63,830 nt of DNA from Vibrio genomosp. F10 str. ZF-129 (GCF_000287055.2 NZ_AJYQ02000128.1:1-63830); one strand, 5' to 3'. Shown: positions 54,010-63,519, counted from the stretch's first letter. Notes: generated by a model not told the origin, from the sequence alone. Numbers and translations: made by a program.

Positions 54010-54753
54010 TTACTCGCAAGGATTCCCCAGCATAAGTTGATCGTAACAGCCATTACCTTTGATCAAGGTTAATCCCAGATCAAAAATGTGGCTCAGCTTT
54101 TGTCCTCGTTCATTTTTAGAAAACATCATGTACATAGGATTACTGATCAACGGTTTCTCGTCGATTTGAATCAGTACTTGGTCAGCCTTTGCTACGGACG
54201 ACACCATCGTTAACCCCACTTGTCGCTCGATCGGTACAGCATCAACTCTGTGTCTGAGTAGTTTTAGGATGTTCTCATCAAGATCAACGGAATTGATGGT
54301 CTCTACCCCATTCTTGACGAGCAATTCTGTGGCAGCAAACCCAGCAACACCGCCAATGTTGTACTGAGACAGATCCGAAATCGTGTCCCAATGAAAATCA
54401 ACATCTTTGTGGTAGAACATCACGGTATCGGCGTGCATGAGGGGGATGGTCGGGTAGATAAACTTAGTTCGACGCTCGTTGTTTGAATACCAGGGGAAGG
54501 TTCCATCATACTTGGCGTACTCGACCAGTTTGGCACTGCGCACCCAGGGCATGTAATCGATTTTAACGTCGTAACCTTGAGAGTGAAATGCGTGGTGGAC
54601 GACTTTTTCAAGAAGACCGCCTTGATATTGGCTAGAGGTGTATGGGAACCAATCGCCAGAGGCTAAACGCACTACTTTTTCTTCCCCAGCAACCGTGAAA
54701 GGGGTTATCCACATACACACACAAAACACGAAATAGGTTCTGATGGTTTTCAT
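54010..54753 (-). CDS. Periplasmic substrate-binding protein (SBP_bac_3 type)
   Basis: A 247-aa protein with signal peptide MKTIRTYFVFCVCMWITPFT VA. The mature part begins VVRLASGDWFPYTSSQYQGG LLEKVV, the usual start of family-3 binding proteins, and keeps the two-lobed layout (MPWVRSAKLVEYAKYDGTFP, NIGGVAGFAATELL). No ABC permease or ATPase gene is adjacent, so it may be an orphan receptor-type or sensor-associated binding protein; many vibrio orphans of this kind are of unknown ligand. The chemoreceptor gene downstream on the same strand (171 bp on) is a conceivable partner. Confidence 0.8.
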   Translation of the reverse strand: MKTIRTYFVFCVCMWITPFTVAGEEKVVRLASGDWFPYTSSQYQGGLLEKVVHHAFHSQGYDVKIDYMPWVRSAKLVEYAKYDGTFPWYSNNERRTKFIYPTIPLMHADTVMFYHKDVDFHWDTISDLSQYNIGGVAGFAATELLVKNGVETINSVDLDENILKLLRHRVDAVPIERQVGLTMVSSVAKADQVLIQIDEKPLISNPMYMMFSKNERGQKLSHIFDLGLTLIKGNGCYDQLMLGNPCE

Positions 54754-54815
54754 CCTATCGATCCAGTCTTCTGCTTATCCGTAAACACTTATTCACTAGA
54801 CATTACTCGCCATCC

Positions 54816-54857
54816 ATTACTCGAAAATAATTACTCGAAAATAATCACTCGAAAATA
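54816..54857. repeat. 14-bp tandem repeat x3
   Basis: ATTACTCGAAAATA twice exactly and ATCACTCGAAAATA once, between the binding-protein and cupin genes. Confidence 0.92.
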
Positions 54858-54984
54858 ATGATGGGACAGCAAAAATTAAAATGAAACTTATCATTAACAA
54901 TGGCACAGTTTTAACCATAAAACGAACAGTAAATTCGATGTTTGTCATCTGTTCTCACCATAGAAACTGTCAGAGTATCGATAC

Positions 54985-55665
54985 TTATGGGGTACTTACA
55001 TTGAATAAATGGCCGGTTTTTACGTAGATCAATGCGCCATCGTCTTGTGTGAAAGGCTGGTGCTGACTTAGGTGAGGGCTGCGTAGCCAAGTGCCTTTAG
55101 GGTAAGTGCCATGTTCATCGTAGAATGTCCCTTCAAGGACGAATATTTCTTCGCCTCCCCAATGCTTGTGGCCGTTGAATTGTGTATTCGGTGCCCATTT
55201 TACAAGGGCAACATGCTCCCCTTCAAACTCATGCAATGGCATCACGGTGAGCCCATCAACAAGGCCTTGTCGCCACGGCTGAACATGCGTATCTATGACT
55301 TTTTGCTCTGCGTCTGCTTGGTCAAATTGGTGAAGTTTGACGAAAATCGTCGCACCCTCTTTGCCAATGCGCGGTTGGTGGGAAGTACCGATGGGATTTC
55401 GTACATAGCAACCTTGCCCGTAATCCTGATGCTCATCGGAAAAGATACCGTCTAATACTAAAAATTCTTCGCCACCAGAATGTAGGTGGGGTGAAAACTC
55501 ACTAAAAGGCGCATAACGTACAATGGAAGTGGCTCTTGCAACTTCGTCTCCAATTCTATCTAACATCATTCGCTCGACACCGGGCATCGGTGAGTCGACC
55601 CATTGGTAGTCTTCTGGTCGAATGATGATTCGTTGCTGGAAATCGGCGTTCAGGTAAGTGGTCAT
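54985..55665 (-). CDS. Double-cupin protein (ChrR cupin-like)
   Basis: A 226-aa cytoplasmic protein. ATG 55665 follows TGAGG, so the extension to 55680 is not used. It contains two cupin domains of the ChrR anti-sigma-like type, each with its metal-binding motif: FSPHLHSGGEEFLVLDGIFS DE (about 60-80) and FNGHKHWGGEEIFVLEGTFY DE (about 165-187). Both keep His, His and Glu. There is no N-terminal zinc anti-sigma domain as in ChrR, so it is more likely a metal-dependent enzyme or oxidative-stress protein. Stand-alone gene; substrate unknown. Confidence 0.85.
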   Translation of the reverse strand: MTTYLNADFQQRIIIRPEDYQWVDSPMPGVERMMLDRIGDEVARATSIVRYAPFSEFSPHLHSGGEEFLVLDGIFSDEHQDYGQGCYVRNPIGTSHQPRIGKEGATIFVKLHQFDQADAEQKVIDTHVQPWRQGLVDGLTVMPLHEFEGEHVALVKWAPNTQFNGHKHWGGEEIFVLEGTFYDEHGTYPKGTWLRSPHLSQHQPFTQDDGALIYVKTGHLFNVSTP

Positions 55666-55922
55666 GTATGCCTCATGCATTAGGTAAAGCGACGGCTTTT
55701 AATAATAGATCAATGGTAATGATAGATCGCTAGTAATGACAGTTGGGTAATAGGAAGTCGACTCATCACCACAAGACATTACTAGTATTAGAAGATAGTA
55801 CAATAAGTCGTCAGTTTATGAGTAACACGCCCTAATAACTTATCCGCTTCTTTCTTACCGGCTTTTATTTGTTTGGCCTCTATTTATCCCTTTTTTAGCT
55901 ATTTTACTGCCCAGTTATCCGT

Positions 55923-56696
55923 TCATTGCTTTTGTTTCTTGCTCTCGATCACTCTTAATACGTAATCGGTACTCCACGCTGTCCCTAATAAACATAGCCA
56001 AACGACAAAAACCGAATTGGGCACGTTTGCTGTTGGGGTGAGCATTAAGGCGGAAAATGCAACGGTGGGAAGAGCCCAGCCGAGAAGTGTACCCCACTGA
56101 TACTTCTTAATCGCAAACAGGTGTCCAATAACCGCTATTGCGATAGAAAAGCAAAACGTGAGTGCTATAGCGTAAGGCAGTTGTGCAACCCATAAAGGCG
56201 CGAAGATACCGAGGCTCCACCAGGGAAATTGCTGCGACATCTTACTGTGTTTGGTTGCAAACCACGCTAGCATAACCGCGAATGTTTGAATGACGGTCAT
56301 GGCTGCGTTGCCATCGAGCTCATTACTCATTTGCGTGATCATGAGGCCGGTTTGTAGCGAGACGAGTATGAGTAAGCTCGTGACTTTCGAGATGGTTCCT
56401 GAGCGTCTCGAAAATGCCACCATCATGAGTGGAAATATCACCCAAGAGGAGACAGATAGCGCAATCGATTGGTAAGGTAAAGTGAGCCCATAAAGGGTTA
56501 AAGCGGTGAGTAGAAGAAGCCCAGCAATGCCTCGCTGAGGGAGTACCCACAATGCGGGAATGATTAAAGCAAGTATCGCTACATGGCTGCCACTGAGACT
56601 GACAACCTGAGCACCGATGATGACTAAAACAGAAGCCGCGATGAATGAAAGTGTCGGAAATAAGATAGATTCGTCCTCTAGCATTTCGTTATTCAT
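55923..56696 (-). CDS. Multi-pass inner-membrane protein, unknown function
   Basis: About 257 aa, largely hydrophobic with seven or eight predicted helices (for example FIAASVLVIIGAQVVSLSGS, IAGLLLLTALTLYGLTLPYQ, IALTFCFSIAIAVIGHLFAI) and a short basic tail (VIESKKQKQ). I use ATG 56696; a TTG at 56705 is possible, and neither has a strong RBS. No family recognised with confidence. It lies 208 bp after the DUF3360 permease gene on the same strand, so joint transcription is possible. Confidence 0.65.
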   Translation of the reverse strand: MNNEMLEDESILFPTLSFIAASVLVIIGAQVVSLSGSHVAILALIIPALWVLPQRGIAGLLLLTALTLYGLTLPYQSIALSVSSWVIFPLMMVAFSRRSGTISKVTSLLILVSLQTGLMITQMSNELDGNAAMTVIQTFAVMLAWFATKHSKMSQQFPWWSLGIFAPLWVAQLPYAIALTFCFSIAIAVIGHLFAIKKYQWGTLLGWALPTVAFSALMLTPTANVPNSVFVVWLCLLGTAWSTDYVLRVIESKKQKQ

Positions 56697-56904
56697 ATTG
56701 GGCAAAGCACTCGATAAGCACGTGTTTAACGTATTGAATAAAGCGCTTTGCCCTGAAAATTTGCCCTGAAAATAGGATCAGTAAGTTTTTGATGTTTTTA
56801 TCATTACTCTTTTATCTAAACAGGCAACCCTAACGACAACCGAATAGCCATTCCGTTGTCGCTGAGATTGTTTAAAAAGAACGTTTAAAAAAGAGGCGTA
56901 AAAA

Positions 56905-58365
56905 CTAGTTACCGATCAGTGCTGGAATACCCGGCAGTTGCCCAACGGCCGCGAGTGAACCAACACAAATTACAAAGGCCACTCCAGGAATGATGTACTT
57001 GTCTTTCTTTGATAGCGTTTTTGCACGTTCATGATCGCCAATAAGACCCATGTTATCGAGCAGCATGGTGGTTGCCCAACCAAACACTGGATTCACAAAA
57101 GCACAGGCAAAGATACATATCCCAGCACTTAACGAATCTTTATGCTTATGAACCATTTGCATTCCCGCCTCTAATAGAGGAAGGAAAACCCCCACAATCA
57201 GTGCAACACGCAGAACCGGTTCCCACATGGCGAGATCCATCGGGTAACCGATAACAGAAGCAAGCACACACATAATACCGGTAAGCACCGCGCCACCAGG
57301 GATAGGGCGTTTTGCAATGGCCGCTGGGATCATATAAGTCCCCCAAGACGATGCTAGGTTACCACCACCTAAAATCGCACCCACACCTTGTCGAACAGAC
57401 GCAACAACCATGGTGTCATCAACATCCATCAATACACCCTTTGCTTCTTTCGGGTAGTTGAGCTCTTGGAATACTCGGTGACCAAGGTAGTCAGGTGACC
57501 ACATAGCAACGGCTAATAGCGCGAAAGGAATAACCGCAATAAAATGCTGTAAATTCGGCCATCCCATTTTCCAGCCAGTGTCTTCACCCCACCAGTAAAA
57601 CGGACTAAAGTTTGGCAGGCCCGGTTCAGTGGTAAACGCAAAATCAGCACCCAAAGCGTAAGCAACGATCCCCGCCAGTGCAGAGCACAATGGAATGGCT
57701 AGCCAACGTTTGTTGATTTTCGCTAGGTAGGCATACACCAATACTGTCACACCAATGACCGCAAACGAGATATACCCTTGGTCGGTGCTACTGGCCCATA
57801 CTTCGGTTCGATTGATTTGACCGATTAATCCCACGGCCCCTAAATAGATAAGTAACCCGCCTCGCACGCCGACGCCGGTTAAGGTCATGAGTTTTGATCC
57901 CCCTTTGGTGTACGCCAAAATAAGACCGAAGACACACACCATCAACCCCAGGGCCAAGGGGTGCCCACCTGCGGCGGCAATTAAGGGGATAAGCGGGATC
58001 ATTGGCCCGTGCGTTCCAGCCAGGTTGGCATTTGGGTTCAATACAGCCGAAAAAAGAATAACGAATAGGCCACCGGCAATGAGCAACTCGTAACGTACGT
58101 TTTCTGCAACAAATTCAGGTGATAGGCCAAATTGCGCCGCAAAAGCAGCGACCATGGCCGTGACCATCACGACCTTACCTATGGTGGCCGCGAGTGCTGG
58201 CACCCAATCTTCTATCTCGATACTGTAATCACGCGAAGGAAGATGTATCCCCCAGCGTTTGAAACTCATGATACTTAAGTCGTGATTTAGAAAATCTTCA
58301 CGGCTTTTAAATTCTTTCGCCTTACGACGCATATCTCTATAAAATGTCTTATTTTTCTTAGACAT
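56905..58365 (-). CDS. DUF3360 family permease
   Basis: A 486-aa inner-membrane protein with about 12 helices and a charged N-terminal arm (KNKTFYRDMRRKAKEFKSRE). Sequence features such as NPNANLAGTHGPMIPLIPLI and QGVGAILGGGNLASSWGTYM (the QG..A..GG region) recall NCS2/SulP-type anion or nucleobase transporters, the superfamily DUF3360 belongs to. RBS AAGGAT before ATG. The substrate is unknown. An inverted repeat lies in its leader. Confidence 0.8.
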   Translation of the reverse strand: MSKKNKTFYRDMRRKAKEFKSREDFLNHDLSIMSFKRWGIHLPSRDYSIEIEDWVPALAATIGKVVMVTAMVAAFAAQFGLSPEFVAENVRYELLIAGGLFVILFSAVLNPNANLAGTHGPMIPLIPLIAAAGGHPLALGLMVCVFGLILAYTKGGSKLMTLTGVGVRGGLLIYLGAVGLIGQINRTEVWASSTDQGYISFAVIGVTVLVYAYLAKINKRWLAIPLCSALAGIVAYALGADFAFTTEPGLPNFSPFYWWGEDTGWKMGWPNLQHFIAVIPFALLAVAMWSPDYLGHRVFQELNYPKEAKGVLMDVDDTMVVASVRQGVGAILGGGNLASSWGTYMIPAAIAKRPIPGGAVLTGIMCVLASVIGYPMDLAMWEPVLRVALIVGVFLPLLEAGMQMVHKHKDSLSAGICIFACAFVNPVFGWATTMLLDNMGLIGDHERAKTLSKKDKYIIPGVAFVICVGSLAAVGQLPGIPALIGN

Positions 58366-58383
58366 AATGTATATCCTTATTGG

Positions 58384-58403
58384 GAATTGAGGCTTGCCAA
58401 TTC
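58384..58403. promoter_or_regulatory. Leader hairpin before the DUF3360 gene
   Basis: Arms GAATTG / CAATTC with an eight-base loop, a few bases upstream of the RBS, so it might affect translation start. The remaining divergent spacer to 58736 shows no gene. Confidence 0.35.
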
Positions 58404-58736
58404 CGACCGCACGTCACTTATGCAGGTATACCAACCTTCGGTTAGTACGAGGCGACATCCCAGACGCTACCTTGCTCCTTAATGGTGTAAATTAAGAGGA
58501 CGAACAGTGGTTGGCTTTACTCTGTGGTGAAAATGAGAGGGCCAAAGCCTTCTCGAATGAATACCATTTATTCGTCAAGGCAATACTAGGTGGATGTTTC
58601 ATTCCACAAATTGATTTGGATTAGTTTAAGAAACGAAGATTGGTTTAAAGTGTAACTTTTAGGCGGGCATGTTAACTAGTGCACAGTTTTATTCTTGAAT
58701 GTAAGCATTTTTAGACTAGCAGTTGGTGGTGAATAA

Positions 58737-61331
58737 ATGAAAACATCGGATCATGCAGCTCGTACTGAGCAACTTTTTGGTATTCGTGGTGAAGATATAC
58801 ACCAGTGGATCGATGGTTTTTTTGACCACAACGGTGTTGAACACTCGCACCGAATGGCGAAAAATGTCGATTTTGACCCGTACGATCATCGCCGATTCCG
58901 CCACTGTAAAGAAGCACTAGCAGAGGCGTGCTTGGCGTTTGGTGACAAATACACCCATGCCCAAATTAAAAATGTGTTTGAAACCCATATCCGAGATGAC
59001 TACGAAGGGTATTTGCCTTCAAGAGCGGATTTTCAAAATGGTACCTTTACCGCAAAATACCATGAAGCGACCCATTCAGGCGCGTTGAACGAGGTTTTGG
59101 ATACCACCGAGTTCGCCGACTACTTTGAGGGGCTACGCGCATCAAAAGACGATCATTCCCAACCGCTTAGCAAATTTAATTTTCGCATTGTCCTCCCCAC
59201 CGTTGCGGCGATTGTTCTGTTTGTAACGTCTATTTTTTACGTGATTCTTCCTTTAGTCGAACATTCGTTGATGAATCAAAAACGCCAGATGTTGCAAGAG
59301 CTTACGTCATCGGCGGTGAGTATTGTCGATAGTTATGTTGCCCTTGAGCAACAAGGGGTACTCACGCTTGAGGAGGCGCAAAATCGGGCCGCGGCTGACA
59401 TCAAAACCATGCGCTATGGCACCGATAACAAAGACTATTTTTTCATCACAGACATGCATCCTAGAATGATCATGCACCCATATCGCAGTGACCTAAAAGG
59501 GCAAGATTTAACCCACTATTCAGACAGCGCCACAGCCAACGATAAATCGACGTTGTCAGAGCAAGAAAGCGCGGGTATCACATCGGTGTTTGTTGAGATG
59601 ACCAAATTGGTGAACGCTTCTCAGCAGGGGTTCATCGAATACCAGTGGCAGTGGCATGATGATCCAGATATCACAGCGCCTAAGATGACTTATGTTGAAG
59701 GGGTAGAGCAGTGGCAGTGGGTGATAGGTACGGGTGTTTATCTGGAAGACGTTCAACAGGACATTCAAAAGCTGGAAAGTACGCTGTATCGGGTGTTTTT
59801 GGTCATTACTTTGGGGCTTATCGGTATCATGGGGTACGTCATTTCTCAGTCTAAAGCCATGGATGTGAGAAAAAGGAGAGCGGAATTGGCGTTGTATGAA
59901 GCCAAAGATCGCTATCGTGCGCTGGTTGAATCGTCAAACGAAGGCTACATTCTGGAAGCCGATGGGCATATCGTCTTTTCAAACACTCGTCTTCATCAAC
60001 TGCTTGGCTATACCGATACCGAGCTAAGAGCGCATTCTATCTGGAAAAAACTCTTTTCTGCTAGCCCTCAAAATACCGACGTATTGCAACACTTACTGCA
60101 GCTTTTTAATGACGTGGCCGAGCCTGGGGAATACGAAGCGCAGATATTGACCAAAAGTGGCAAGCCTATCGATATTTTGCTGAGTACGTCTAAGATATTT
60201 CTGTCTGAAAAATTGGGTCACGTGATCTCATTTAGACCGATTGTCCGTAAAATCTATGGCACCAGTTTTGGTCCGGTAAACCAAATTACCGATTACCAAA
60301 AAGTGAGCAGTAATATAGTGTCGGAAATCGAGCAGGGGATCAGTCATGGACAAGTGGTTGAGTCTCTTAACCAACTCCCCGACCTTATTCGAGAGATGAT
60401 AGAAGTGGGCTCTCGGCCTGATTATCTTCGTCGCCTCATTGGCAGCACTTATGATGCAGCAATATGCCGTTTTATTGAGCTAACCATAGACGATATTGGT
60501 TCACCACCGGTTCCGTTTTCCTTCATTTCATTTGGCAGTAATGCTCGACATGATATGACGCTGTTTTCCGATCAAGACAACGCGATTGTTTTTGAAACCC
60601 CAGACGATGCGGATTTGAAATCCATTCGGCGCTATTTTCTCCATCTAGCAGAAAAGGTTTGTGGCATGCTCAACCAGGCAGGTTACAGCTATTGCGATGG
60701 ATTCATCATGGCCTCGAATCATCAATGGTGCTTGAGTCAAAAAGAGTGGAACGACAATTTTAGTCGATGGATTACGCAAGCCTCTCCAGAATCCATTCTT
60801 GAACTGAACGTATTTTTTGATATCCGCTCAACGTACGGCAGTGAAGGGCTAGTGGATGGTATTCAATCTCATATTCAACATGTGCTCAACAAGCATCCAG
60901 AGTTCTTCCCTATTTATGCGAAACACTGTTTGTCTTATGAACGCCCTCTAAATGCTGCTCAGGAAATCGAGACAGAATCCTACGAGGGTAAGGAATCACT
61001 GAATTTAAAAGATTGTTTACGTCCGATGGAGATCTTTTGTCGGATCTACGCACTTAAGCATGATATTCGGGCCGTGAATACCATGACGCGACTTAAAAGC
61101 ATGCTGTTTTACAAGGAATTGGACGCTGAAACCTGCCGCGAAATGATTTATATTTTCGATCATATTTGGCAATTGCGGTTCATGAATCAGTTGGTCGAAT
61201 ACACCGACTTACGCAAAGTGAACGATGTGCTAGCGATCAATGATCTGACGGCTCTTGAAAAAGATAATTTGAAGAATGTACTGAGCCGGATTTCTTTGTT
61301 TCACGATAAAGTGACGCGTGATTATTTATGA
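58737..61331 (+). CDS. Cache-PAS sensor fused to a DUF294 nucleotidyltransferase
   Basis: An 864-aa protein. Residues 1-145 are cytoplasmic with an HRRFRHCKEAL motif as in DUF6915-type domains; TM1 about 149-173; a periplasmic single-Cache domain (about 180-345, YGTDNKDYFFITDMHPRMIM and WQWVIGTGVYLEDV); TM2 about 350-372; a PAS domain (about 388-505, YRALVESSNEGYILEADGHI); then the DUF294 nucleotidyltransferase with SFGSNARHDMTLFSDQDNAI (about 597-616) and its helical C-terminal domain. The last 300 residues align with the protein at 2-1366. It should be a membrane sensor that controls a nucleotidyltransferase output, an unusual output for Cache receptors. GGTGG upstream serves as RBS. It ends tail-to-tail with the methyltransferase gene, 11 bp apart. 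Confidence 0.85.
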   Translation: MKTSDHAARTEQLFGIRGEDIHQWIDGFFDHNGVEHSHRMAKNVDFDPYDHRRFRHCKEALAEACLAFGDKYTHAQIKNVFETHIRDDYEGYLPSRADFQNGTFTAKYHEATHSGALNEVLDTTEFADYFEGLRASKDDHSQPLSKFNFRIVLPTVAAIVLFVTSIFYVILPLVEHSLMNQKRQMLQELTSSAVSIVDSYVALEQQGVLTLEEAQNRAAADIKTMRYGTDNKDYFFITDMHPRMIMHPYRSDLKGQDLTHYSDSATANDKSTLSEQESAGITSVFVEMTKLVNASQQGFIEYQWQWHDDPDITAPKMTYVEGVEQWQWVIGTGVYLEDVQQDIQKLESTLYRVFLVITLGLIGIMGYVISQSKAMDVRKRRAELALYEAKDRYRALVESSNEGYILEADGHIVFSNTRLHQLLGYTDTELRAHSIWKKLFSASPQNTDVLQHLLQLFNDVAEPGEYEAQILTKSGKPIDILLSTSKIFLSEKLGHVISFRPIVRKIYGTSFGPVNQITDYQKVSSNIVSEIEQGISHGQVVESLNQLPDLIREMIEVGSRPDYLRRLIGSTYDAAICRFIELTIDDIGSPPVPFSFISFGSNARHDMTLFSDQDNAIVFETPDDADLKSIRRYFLHLAEKVCGMLNQAGYSYCDGFIMASNHQWCLSQKEWNDNFSRWITQASPESILELNVFFDIRSTYGSEGLVDGIQSHIQHVLNKHPEFFPIYAKHCLSYERPLNAAQEIETESYEGKESLNLKDCLRPMEIFCRIYALKHDIRAVNTMTRLKSMLFYKELDAETCREMIYIFDHIWQLRFMNQLVEYTDLRKVNDVLAINDLTALEKDNLKNVLSRISLFHDKVTRDYL

Positions 61332-61342
61332 GCCAATAACCT

Positions 61343-62266
61343 TTAACGCAACCTTGTCTGTCTGAAGTGATCAAGGGTTTGTATGTGCTCTGGGTGGATG
61401 CCGCAACAGCCGCCAATGATAGAAGCACCTGAATCAAGCCATTGTTTTACAAACTCCAAATATTGCACGGGTGAAAGGTCATCACGAATGGCCGATAAAC
61501 CGTCATTGGCCAGGTGATCATCCTGAATAGGGGTAAAGCCATTCGCGTAAGCCCCCAATTGCGCTTCTTTTCCATGCTCATTAAGTACTCGCTTGCTGAC
61601 CTGTATCGCTTCATTTATGACTTCTGGTCGTGAGCAGTTGAACAATACGGCTTGAGCATTAGATTGACAGACGGACGTCATGACTTGTTCAACGCTTTCC
61701 CCTGAGCGCAATTTTGAAGAATCGTCTAAGTCATCTTTTAGGGTAAAGGCGTAATAAACCGGTTTATCCGATTGCGCGAGTAAGTCACTTACAAGTAGGA
61801 ATTCAGCCAGTGAACTGATCGTTTCGACTATCCAGACATCAACAAAAGGCGCTTGAGCTTCAATGAGCGTTTCTAATATGGGCTTAGCTTGCTCAACGTT
61901 GAAAAGATCTGGGCGGTAGGAGCCAAGTGCAGGCGGTAACGCACCTGCCACGGTGATATTTTTGTTTCGGTCCGCAGTGTTTCGGTCTGCCGTGTTTTGA
62001 TCGGCAACGTTTCTGGCCAACTGAGCCGCGCTTCTTGCTAATTCACGACCCTGAGAGTGGTACAGTTCGCCCCCTAGGTGAAAGGGGACACAAGCGTAAC
62101 TATTGACAGTAATGGCATCGCAGCCCGCATCGATAAAGCTCTGGTGCGCTTGTTGAACATGCTGTGGAGATTCTATCAGTGCTTGAGCACTCCATAGTGG
62201 TTGAGAAAAAGGCGCGCCTATGCGTTTTAGCTCGCGTCCCATACCACCATCAAAAAGAGTAAACAT
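61343..62266 (-). CDS. mmuM: Homocysteine S-methyltransferase
   Basis: A 307-aa cytoplasmic enzyme making methionine from homocysteine with S-methylmethionine or SAM as methyl donor. Start ATG 62266 (MFTLFDGGMGRELKR) follows GGGAGAG; the frame upstream to 62353 contains tandem repeats and lies before the RBS. Zinc ligands are the Cys in AVLFNCSRPEV and the CC pair in IIGGCCGIHPEHI near the C-terminus. An in-frame triplication gives NVADQ, NTADR, NTADR near residue 95, a loop absent from the usual family pattern as far as I recall. No S-methylmethionine permease gene is next to it. Confidence 0.88.
   Translation of the reverse strand: MFTLFDGGMGRELKRIGAPFSQPLWSAQALIESPQHVQQAHQSFIDAGCDAITVNSYACVPFHLGGELYHSQGRELARSAAQLARNVADQNTADRNTADRNKNITVAGALPPALGSYRPDLFNVEQAKPILETLIEAQAPFVDVWIVETISSLAEFLLVSDLLAQSDKPVYYAFTLKDDLDDSSKLRSGESVEQVMTSVCQSNAQAVLFNCSRPEVINEAIQVSKRVLNEHGKEAQLGAYANGFTPIQDDHLANDGLSAIRDDLSPVQYLEFVKQWLDSGASIIGGCCGIHPEHIQTLDHFRQTRLR
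61964..62008 (-). repeat. In-frame 15-bp tandem repeat x3 in the methyltransferase gene
   Basis: Units at 61964-61978, 61979-61993 and 61994-62008 encode five-residue repeats (NTADR-type). Confidence 0.85.
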
Positions 62267-62295
62267 AGATCTCTCCCACACGTATTTTTTTCTGA

Positions 62296-62346
62296 CTGAC
62301 CAAGTTTCGTTGCTGACTAAGTTTCGTTGCTGATTAAGTCTCGTTA
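62296..62346. repeat. 17-bp tandem repeat x3 upstream of the methyltransferase gene
   Basis: CTGACCAAGTTTCGTTG, CTGACTAAGTTTCGTTG and CTGATTAAGTCTCGTTA, ending 30 bp before the methyltransferase ATG on its 5' side. Confidence 0.92.
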
Positions 62347-62393
62347 CTGCCAAGATACAACGAGCGGCTACTTATCGCGATGTGCGTGAGTTA

Positions 62394-62726
62394 TTAACCG
62401 CAGCACTTTTTGTATTTTTTACCGCTTCCACAAGAACAAGGATCGTTGCGGTTGGGTGTTTTTTCAAATGTGGTTGGTTTTGGCTTGTTGAGCAAGGTTT
62501 CAAGTTCTAATGTATTTTCTTCTTGAGCAGCATCAACCACAATATCGGCAACAATTCCTTGCTCTGTGATTAAGGCTTCTATTTCTGCTTTTCTCGCTTC
62601 ACTATTGACTAGTACGGAAACCGGGGCTTCTGGTGTGCCTAATTTTACATCGCGATCTACGTTATAGCCGGATTTAACGTGGTTCTGGCGCGTTTCGATG
62701 CGGCCTTTAAAAAACATTTTTGACAT
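62394..62726 (-). CDS. PBPRA1643-type SEC-C metal-binding motif protein
   Basis: A 110-aa protein starting at ATG 62726 (MSKMFFKGRIETRQNHVKSG) with GAGA upstream; the frame extension to 62825 has no RBS. The C-terminal SEC-C motif NRNDPCSCGSGKKYKKCCG binds one zinc as in SecA and UPF0225 proteins. The middle (VSVLVNSEARKAEIEALITE) forms a small alpha/beta part. Length and both ends fit the gammaproteobacterial family named after Photobacterium PBPRA1643. Cellular role not established. Confidence 0.88.
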   Translation of the reverse strand: MSKMFFKGRIETRQNHVKSGYNVDRDVKLGTPEAPVSVLVNSEARKAEIEALITEQGIVADIVVDAAQEENTLELETLLNKPKPTTFEKTPNRNDPCSCGSGKKYKKCCG

Positions 62727-62868
62727 GAGTATCTCGCTGACAATGGGTATGACGTGATGAAGCGGGGGATTATACGCAGTTATGCCGATTGTGAAAGGCA
62801 AAATCGTAAAAGCCAAACGGTGCAAGGTGATCCGCTAACGTCTACCAAGCACCCCAGACAGAAGAGAA

Positions 62869-63519
62869 CTAAAGAACGATAAGGCCAAAAGGCTCTAGAA
62901 GTTGCGCTTGTTGCCAGTCGCAGACTTTAACACCAAACATCGAAACTCGACGGATATCCAACCCCTCGAGTTCCACATGAGTGAGGTCGCATTGTTCCAT
63001 GCCAAATGTTCCCCATTGTTCAGGACTAAATTCTCCGCGAGATAAATCGGATCCTTTTAAACTTGCGCCGGACAAGTTAGCGCCATTCCAACGGTTTTCA
63101 AATAGCTCGCATTTTTCAAGTAATGCTCGCTCGAAGTTGCTGTAGGTTAAGTTGCATCCGGTAATGTAGGCCGATGAGAAAAACACCGCATTACTGATTC
63201 TGTTTGAAAAGTTGGCCTGTTGGAAATTGGCGCCTTTTAAATCACATTTGCGCAGTTCGATACCGAAGCAATCAGCCCCGTTAAACTGGCACATGGTTAA
63301 CATGCAATTGGTAAAGCTCGAATCTTTTAGGTTGGTGTAGCGGAAAGTACACCCCTCAAGCGCTTTAGGTTCAATAAATCGACAGTCGGTAAATTTCGCG
63401 TCACTGAGATCTGCGCGGTCGAAGTTGCAATTAAAAAAGGTACACCTGCGATAAACGTGTCCTTGCAAGTCCTGGCGAGAAAAATCGTGTTGCTGATAGG
63501 TCAGATCAGAGTTGGTCAT
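62869..63519 (-). CDS. qnr: Qnr-family pentapeptide repeat protein
   Basis: About 216 aa of pentapeptide repeats (A/C-D/N-L/F-X-X), e.g. ADLSDAKFTDCRF, ANLSGASLKGSDLSRGEFSP, forming a right-handed quadrilateral beta-helix dimer that mimics DNA and shields gyrase and topoisomerase IV from quinolones. The conserved central break GIELRKCDLKGANFQQANFS NRIS and C-terminal VKVCDWQQAQLLEPFGL are Qnr hallmarks. ATG 63519 gives the usual length; ATG 63534 is an alternative. Chromosomal qnr genes are native to vibrios. The promoter lies in 63520-63800, where no LexA box of the usual CTGT(N8)ACAG form is obvious to me. Confidence 0.88.
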   Translation of the reverse strand: MTNSDLTYQQHDFSRQDLQGHVYRRCTFFNCNFDRADLSDAKFTDCRFIEPKALEGCTFRYTNLKDSSFTNCMLTMCQFNGADCFGIELRKCDLKGANFQQANFSNRISNAVFFSSAYITGCNLTYSNFERALLEKCELFENRWNGANLSGASLKGSDLSRGEFSPEQWGTFGMEQCDLTHVELEGLDIRRVSMFGVKVCDWQQAQLLEPFGLIVL

